DNA of 64,000 bases from the NCBI RefSeq assembly GCF_000759535.1, contig NZ_CP009455.1, forward strand, positions 558,001 to 622,000, written 5' to 3'. Below the pieces are notes generated by a model, which was given only the letters and a program-made list of their open reading frames with translations, was not told the origin of the DNA and did not search any database. Position 1 is the stretch's first letter. Every line of letters starts with the position of its first letter. Positions 59,273-64,000 of the stretch are shown piece by piece. The position numbers and the translations under genes were made by a program. The DNA comes from Pseudomonas cremoricolorata (GTDB lineage: Bacteria > Pseudomonadota > Gammaproteobacteria > Pseudomonadales > Pseudomonadaceae).

Positions 59273-61303
59273 CTAGCGGTTACAGAAATCCCTTTGATAA
59301 TGGCGTCGCATTGCCTCCAGCATTGCAGTTTGATGCGCTTCTGCCTTCGCATCACCCCATTCGCTATTCGAATATATCAAGTCCATTTTCAAAGAGTCTG
59401 GCCGCTTCTCAAGGGCTCGCTTGTTGAGGAATCGCTGGCGCTTTTCGTTGTATGGCAGGTTGCTGTACTCGGAGTTGATACTGCGCGAGACCAGCGCCAA
59501 ATTGCCAAAGCGGTTCAGCCAGGCGCTGGTGACCTTATTGGTATCGGTCGCCTGTGGACTCTGCGGCGAAATATGTTCCACCGAGTTCTTGGCTGTGAAG
59601 CGGAAGTTGCCCCATGCCTCATGATCACGATGCTGCTCATGCCAGAGCACAAAGTCCAGCTTGTAGAACCAGTAATGAGCAAAGTCGACGCCGTAATCGC
59701 AGGGCAACACTGCCTCGAATTGAAGCGCAGCGGCGGTACGCCAGGGCTCATTCATGAATGCCCGCGTGCGCACTACCAAGGGATCGCTCGTCACTTCCCC
59801 GAGCAATTGGTTATCCAAATGGCACAGGAAGCCGTAGTAGCGCTCAACCTCCTCCACGCCGCCACGCACGGTTTGCGCATGCTTATGGATGAAATAGAGG
59901 AACGGTGTCAGCCAATAATGGGTGGTGATCTCCTGGGAGTGGTAGAGCATGCTCTGCAGTAACGACATGCCTTGTTTCAGATCATTGTCACGGCTGCGAT
60001 TGATGTAACGCTTGTCATCATTGGCAGAGATCGAGGTGTGGCAAATTTGATGAACCTCGTCATCCCCCTGATCGACCCACTTGATTGCGTATTCATCCCA
60101 AAGCACTCGCATACGCCAGAGCAGGTCAATGAACCCTTGTGCCCTCGCGTTACGCTGCGCGGGCTCCGCCGGCTGCAGTAAATGGGCCTCAAACAAGGTA
60201 AGCAGGTGCCGATCCAGCACGCGGGGCAGATCTGGCTGCCCTTGCTCTTTCAACCAGATACGCAGCACATGCAGAAGGAACAAAGGGAAGCCAATAATAC
60301 TGCGCGCCCATGGTGCCTCCCCTTCGTCCATCGCGATGGTCGCGGATCCATTATCAAACTTGGGATCTGCGCCGTTGACAATGCTCTCCAAGGTCAGCCG
60401 TTCAGCAGATTCCACCTGTGCAGCCTCGACTCTTCGCGACAGCAGTCCGTGCACAGCTACTGCGTGAAGCAACTGCCCTTTGCTATAGAGATCACCCAAG
60501 CGGTGAGCCTCCAGCTGTGTATCCTGGCAGAGATTACGTTCGACAAAGCCACTCATGTCGGCACAAGCGTTCCACAAAGCTGCGTAACGGGAACGGCTTT
60601 CGGCGGGGATGTCGCGCAGTAGCCTAGCCTTGAGAATTTCGTGATGCTGAAGCTGGATGCCGCGGTTGTTGATGACCTCAAACAACTTGTTCAAGTCCAT
60701 CCCCTCAGGCACCTGAGTGAGCACGAGCGAAACCTTGCGATAAACGAAGGAAGCCAGCTCCTTGAGGTATTCGTCATCCACAGGCTTGCCATCCGCACGC
60801 TTGTAGGACTGCTTGAAAGAAGCCATCAGTTGCTGAGCTTCTCTCATGCTTTGAGTATCCGGGATCTCTGGGCTTGCTCCACTCTTGCCAGGCATCATGC
60901 TGGCAAGGAAAGTGCTCACCTGCTCGCGGATCGAGAAATGCAAGCGTGGAATAACGCTGTCTTTCAGCACTACCCTGCTGAAATCACCCATCACCTGGTT
61001 CCATATGGCGACCGTGCTGAGCATCCAAAGCGTCGTGAAGCGCTGCTGTCCATCGATCAGGTCGAAGCGGCGCAGCCCCTTAAGGCGATCTTGCTCAGAG
61101 GGTTTTTCAACCAGCAGGGCACCACCCAGAAAAAACTGGTCTTCGCCCCGATCAAAGGCATTCGCCATATCGGTCAGCAATGTCTTGATCTGATCATCAC
61201 CCCAGACGTACAGCCGCTGGTAGATAGGCACGTTGAAGCACCAGGCCGCGTCGTCTTGATTAACCAGCTGTTCCAAGGTGAAGAGACGAGAATCAATACT
61301 CAT
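59273..61303 (-). CDS. DUF262-DUF1524 protein (GmrSD-like nuclease)
   Basis: A 676-residue protein with both halves of the GmrSD fold. The N-terminal DUF262 part has VPIYQRLYVW (25-34) and the DGQQR nucleotidase motif (84-88), with FEVINNRGIQL later. The C-terminal DUF1524 part has the His-Me nuclease motif SVEHISP (574-580), FGNLALVS and NSEYSNLPYNEKR. GmrSD proteins restrict modified DNA. Here it is coupled to a second DUF262 gene by an 11-base overlap. Confidence 0.88.
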   Translation of the reverse strand: MSIDSRLFTLEQLVNQDDAAWCFNVPIYQRLYVWGDDQIKTLLTDMANAFDRGEDQFFLGGALLVEKPSEQDRLKGLRRFDLIDGQQRFTTLWMLSTVAIWNQVMGDFSRVVLKDSVIPRLHFSIREQVSTFLASMMPGKSGASPEIPDTQSMREAQQLMASFKQSYKRADGKPVDDEYLKELASFVYRKVSLVLTQVPEGMDLNKLFEVINNRGIQLQHHEILKARLLRDIPAESRSRYAALWNACADMSGFVERNLCQDTQLEAHRLGDLYSKGQLLHAVAVHGLLSRRVEAAQVESAERLTLESIVNGADPKFDNGSATIAMDEGEAPWARSIIGFPLFLLHVLRIWLKEQGQPDLPRVLDRHLLTLFEAHLLQPAEPAQRNARAQGFIDLLWRMRVLWDEYAIKWVDQGDDEVHQICHTSISANDDKRYINRSRDNDLKQGMSLLQSMLYHSQEITTHYWLTPFLYFIHKHAQTVRGGVEEVERYYGFLCHLDNQLLGEVTSDPLVVRTRAFMNEPWRTAAALQFEAVLPCDYGVDFAHYWFYKLDFVLWHEQHRDHEAWGNFRFTAKNSVEHISPQSPQATDTNKVTSAWLNRFGNLALVSRSINSEYSNLPYNEKRQRFLNKRALEKRPDSLKMDLIYSNSEWGDAKAEAHQTAMLEAMRRHYQRDFCNR

Positions 61304-62825
61304 GGCGATCTTCCTGGCAAGCCTTCAAGTACGTTTCGAGCCATTGCGATTTACCCGCAAGGGTCGAGCATTCGGAGTGCAACTGCCCTTGATAGAAATC
61401 CAGGACTGCCCTCTTGTATCGTCCCTGCACCCCCTGCCCTGTTGCTACCGTTTCGTTAGCATACGAAGACGCCACCGCTTGTTGTCGGTGCTGAAGAAAG
61501 TCCAGCACCTGCTTCGGGTGATAACTCTGGGCAATCACATCCAACAGGTTAAGCTCGGCCAGCCTGAAGAAATTGGCCGCGGTTTCCTGCTTGACCTGTT
61601 TTTTCTCCAGGCGAATCGCGCCCAGCAAAAACTCCAAGCGCAGGGCAAAGGCGGTCAATTGTTCAACGTCGAACCGATCGACATACATCAGGCTACAGAG
61701 CATGAAAATCTCGCGCAGGTACTGCTGGTTACTACGCAGCAGCTGTTTGTAAATCGAGCGGAACATACTGACCTGCGGACAAGGAGCAGGATCATTCATT
61801 AGCCGTTGCAGCAACGCTGCGTACTTGTCTGCGTATAGAAAGAACCCAACACCTTCATGGATGGGCTGACGCAACGCCATAGGCAGGCTTGCAGGATTTT
61901 GCCCGACTCGCAGCTGGCTACCCTGCAGCACATAATCACCATCTCCCGCCAGCGTCATGCAGGACGCTAGCCGATTGTGCCGGGTCGCGTAGAGCGGCAC
62001 GCTGTCAATACGACTACGGCTGTCGGCGGCGTGGGGCCAAGTGTCGCGCTGGAATTCTGCCAGGAGCGGTTCGTGCTTCCCCGCAGGCGTGTGCGATCCG
62101 CGCCAACGCCGCGCACGCCAGAGAAAACGATTGAATAAGTTAGGGGCGAAGTTCTGACCTGGGCTCAGCACCGCCGGGTGGCGTTGCAGCCTCTCCCAGC
62201 GCTCTGCACAGTCCCTCTGCAGTGCAGCCTTGAGTTCAGTCTTCCCTTGCGCGTAGTCGATCGCACGCAGGTGATAGGCCTTGAGCAGGTCAGTGGCCTC
62301 CAAGCGCACCCCGCGGTTGTTCTGGGTGTCGAAGAAGGTGAAAGCGAGGTCAGTGCTGTCCACTTCGATCACTGTCAGCCGCAGCCTTTCGATGATCTGC
62401 GGCGCAATCGCCTCCATTTGCTTCAATGCTTGCAATCCCTCAGCAATATGTCGCGCGGATTGGCCCGAATAGCTGAGTACCTGCCCCACTGGCAGCTTGC
62501 CGGTAGAGCGGTGGTACAACAGTGAGAGCGCGGTGATGCGCTGCTGACCATCAATAATGAACCGCTTCGACTGGCTTGCATCACGATGCAGCAGTACACC
62601 ACCCATGTAGTAAGGCAGGGAGGTATCCGCCTGTGCTGCATATGTTGCTAGGTCATTGACCAGTTGCGTCAGCTTGTCTGGCCCCCAGACGAAACCTCGC
62701 TGATAGCTGTCCAATGCCAACGGCCAATCGCTTGCATTGAGTAATTCTGCGAAAGACAGAGTACTGACCCGTACAAGCGAACTCGGCTTCGCGGGTAGAA
62801 TTTCCCGATTCAATTTTCGTCCCAA
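61293..62825 (-). CDS. DUF262 protein without nuclease domain
   Basis: A 510-residue DUF262 protein: YQRGFVWGP (41-49), IDGQQRITAL (91-100) and FDTQNNRGVRLEATDLLKA. I find no DUF1524 HisPro-type motif in the C-terminal half, so it is likely a partner or sensor rather than a nuclease. The start is a TTG. The TTG at 62813 overlaps the preceding stop as TTGA and would shorten it by four residues. It overlaps genes at both ends. Confidence 0.85.
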   Translation of the reverse strand: MGRKLNREILPAKPSSLVRVSTLSFAELLNASDWPLALDSYQRGFVWGPDKLTQLVNDLATYAAQADTSLPYYMGGVLLHRDASQSKRFIIDGQQRITALSLLYHRSTGKLPVGQVLSYSGQSARHIAEGLQALKQMEAIAPQIIERLRLTVIEVDSTDLAFTFFDTQNNRGVRLEATDLLKAYHLRAIDYAQGKTELKAALQRDCAERWERLQRHPAVLSPGQNFAPNLFNRFLWRARRWRGSHTPAGKHEPLLAEFQRDTWPHAADSRSRIDSVPLYATRHNRLASCMTLAGDGDYVLQGSQLRVGQNPASLPMALRQPIHEGVGFFLYADKYAALLQRLMNDPAPCPQVSMFRSIYKQLLRSNQQYLREIFMLCSLMYVDRFDVEQLTAFALRLEFLLGAIRLEKKQVKQETAANFFRLAELNLLDVIAQSYHPKQVLDFLQHRQQAVASSYANETVATGQGVQGRYKRAVLDFYQGQLHSECSTLAGKSQWLETYLKACQEDRHEY

Positions 62826-63562
62826 CGTTTACGCAGCGTCCTGATCAGCGCGTTTCCTCGCAACGCGCGGCCGTCTGGCCCACAGAGTGCGACAGAGCCT
62901 TCCGGTAATCCGAAGACATCTTCGATCCTTGCCCGTATGGTGCTCACTTTCGCATCCGAGCGTGCGGCCCGATAGCGAGCCGCCTTCCGGTTTCCGACAA
63001 CAACCGTCGAGTCTTCTTCCTGATCATCCGAAGCCTCCAGATCCTCGGCATCCCAGATCTCTTCCGCATCCTCCTCCTCGATCAGCTCGCCATCGTCGTC
63101 GGCCTCTTCAGCCTCGTCGACTTCAGCGGTCAGGTCAGCCAGCGTCTGGGCATGGGAGTACCATGTGCTGGCATCCTCTTGTTCCCACACTAAGCCATCC
63201 TGGACATGGAAGGTGCGCAGCGCTGCGGAAGACGGAACGTAATCACTGAATCGCGACCTCACGGCCGGTAAACGTTCAAAGCCAGCCCCCAAGGCACGCA
63301 GCACTTTTTCTGGGCCTGCGACCAGCAAAAACTCAGACCAGCACGGCTCGCGGAAATTGACGCTGACAGTACCGTACATGTAGAGAGTCGCCCGCAGTGA
63401 TGCGTCCTGCTCAGCCAATTGGGTGAGTACCTGCATCACCGTGCGATAGATGCTGAAACCTGCGTCCTCGATGGACTGCGAATCGACCTCGACTGTGGGT
63501 AAGGGCGATTTACTGTTGACGAACGCGAGCTCCGTCACCGATTTCTTGATCATTGCCTTCAT
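62810..63562 (-). CDS. unknown acidic protein upstream of paired DUF262 genes
   Basis: A 250-residue protein of no family I know. Residues 1-140 look globular. Residues 147-184 are almost all Asp and Glu, a short basic patch (191-201) follows, and the C-terminal 45 residues (TIRARIEDVFGLPEGSVALC, then GPDGRALRGNALI) resemble the helix and following strands of a ubiquitin-like beta-grasp fold. It lacks a C-terminal GG. An ATG at 63553 with GAAGG upstream is an alternative start. It overlaps the next gene. Confidence 0.7.
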   Translation of the reverse strand: MKAMIKKSVTELAFVNSKSPLPTVEVDSQSIEDAGFSIYRTVMQVLTQLAEQDASLRATLYMYGTVSVNFREPCWSEFLLVAGPEKVLRALGAGFERLPAVRSRFSDYVPSSAALRTFHVQDGLVWEQEDASTWYSHAQTLADLTAEVDEAEEADDDGELIEEEDAEEIWDAEDLEASDDQEEDSTVVVGNRKAARYRAARSDAKVSTIRARIEDVFGLPEGSVALCGPDGRALRGNALIRTLRKRWDEN

Positions 63563-63687
63563 TCCTTAAGCGGGACCTTGGGTGGGCGTCACGAAGTGAT
63601 TTTTCAGAATTGCAAACTCTGGGATGAGCCTTGTCTGACAACGAAAACTGTCAGAACCTGTACTCAACACTGGCCCTGGAGATTCTT

Positions 63688-64000
63688 TCAGTAAAAATAA
63701 TTCGCCTCGCACTTCTTATCGAGACCGACAAGTACACTTTGATCAATTCGACAAGCCGTTGGCGGTTCGTTTGGCCCCCAGTGTCGGCAATAATATCGCC
63801 CTTCATTCACCGCGTCCCCCTCTTCGGTAAAGACTTCGATCACCGCATTCCAGAGGGACACCCGTGGTGCCTCACTGGTGGGATCGAGACACAGCAAATG
63901 AGTGATCTGCAATTCGTCGTCATCATCAGCCTGGTACCCCTGATAACCGATTACAAGCAACCAGTGCCCTGTCTGCCCTCCTTCCCACTCAACACCGACA
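63688..64000 (-). CDS. C-terminal part of a papain/C39-like peptidase-fold protein (cut by the window)
   Basis: The frame is open through the window edge, so this is a partial gene of at least 103 residues. The sequence EGGQTGHWMLVIGYQG, then THLLCLDPTSEAP, matches the His and Asp/Asn region of papain-like and C39 peptidases (HWxLVxGY ... LDP). The Cys part would lie upstream, outside the window. An internal ATG at 63960 would give a false short protein. Whether it belongs to the next unit is unknown. Confidence 0.6.
   Translation of the reverse strand, partial: VGVEWEGGQTGHWLLVIGYQGYQADDDDELQITHLLCLDPTSEAPRVSLWNAVIEVFTEEGDAVNEGRYYCRHWGPNEPPTACRIDQSVLVGLDKKCEANYFY

Noticed and set aside
63688-63960. 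Complete 90-residue protein starting at 63960
   Set aside because: The frame remains open to the window edge and the conserved GHW residues precede that ATG, so it is part of a larger gene.
38293-64000. Right-hand attachment repeat of ssrA
   Set aside because: I looked for a second copy of the tmRNA 3' end and found none; the right end is probably outside the window.

Overview
The window is Pseudomonas DNA, most like the P. putida group. It holds the Pseudomonas order pnp-rpsO-truB-rbfA-infB-nusA-rimP, then tpiA-glmM-folP-ftsH, greA-carB-carA-dapB-dnaJ-dnaK-grpE / recN / fur / bamE / ratA / smpB, and the lactate cluster lldR / lldP-lldD-dld. Species is not fixed by the sequence alone.

Positions 1-38300 are ordinary core genome. 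From right to left on the minus strand there is an RNA and translation block (tRNA-Leu, tRNA-fMet, rimP, nusA, infB, rbfA, truB, rpsO, pnp), the secG-tpiA-glmM-folP-ftsH-rlmE block, greA-carB-carA, and the chaperone block dapB-dnaJ-dnaK-grpE with two clear heat-shock (sigma-32) promoters. Next come recN and fur facing each other, the lipoprotein gene bamE/omlA divergent from fur, ratA and smpB. The lactate genes follow, with a perfect FadR-type operator between lldR and lldP. A small exported protein and the tmRNA gene ssrA end the core.

Downstream of ssrA the content becomes accessory: a structured leader and two small Pseudomonas-specific genes (DUF6124, DUF3077), then remains of a mobile element (a broken DUF3987 gene, a small protein, an intact tyrosine recombinase and its overlapping partner), then a small cysteine-rich protein.

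Positions 43324-64000 are a defence island, all on the minus strand. It contains a type I restriction-modification operon (hsdM-hsdS-COG2958 nuclease-like gene-hsdR). The hsdS gene carries a run of nine G that could switch it on and off, and a relic of a DUF1016 nuclease gene lies before hsdR. Next is a complete type I Zorya system (zorA-zorB-zorC-zorD), and upstream of it a tightly overlapping three-gene unit: an acidic protein of unknown family, a DUF262 protein without nuclease, and a DUF262-DUF1524 protein with nuclease. That three-gene unit is the best candidate for an undescribed system. The far right edge cuts a gene whose C-terminus looks like a papain/C39-type peptidase fold. The island's right end lies outside the window.
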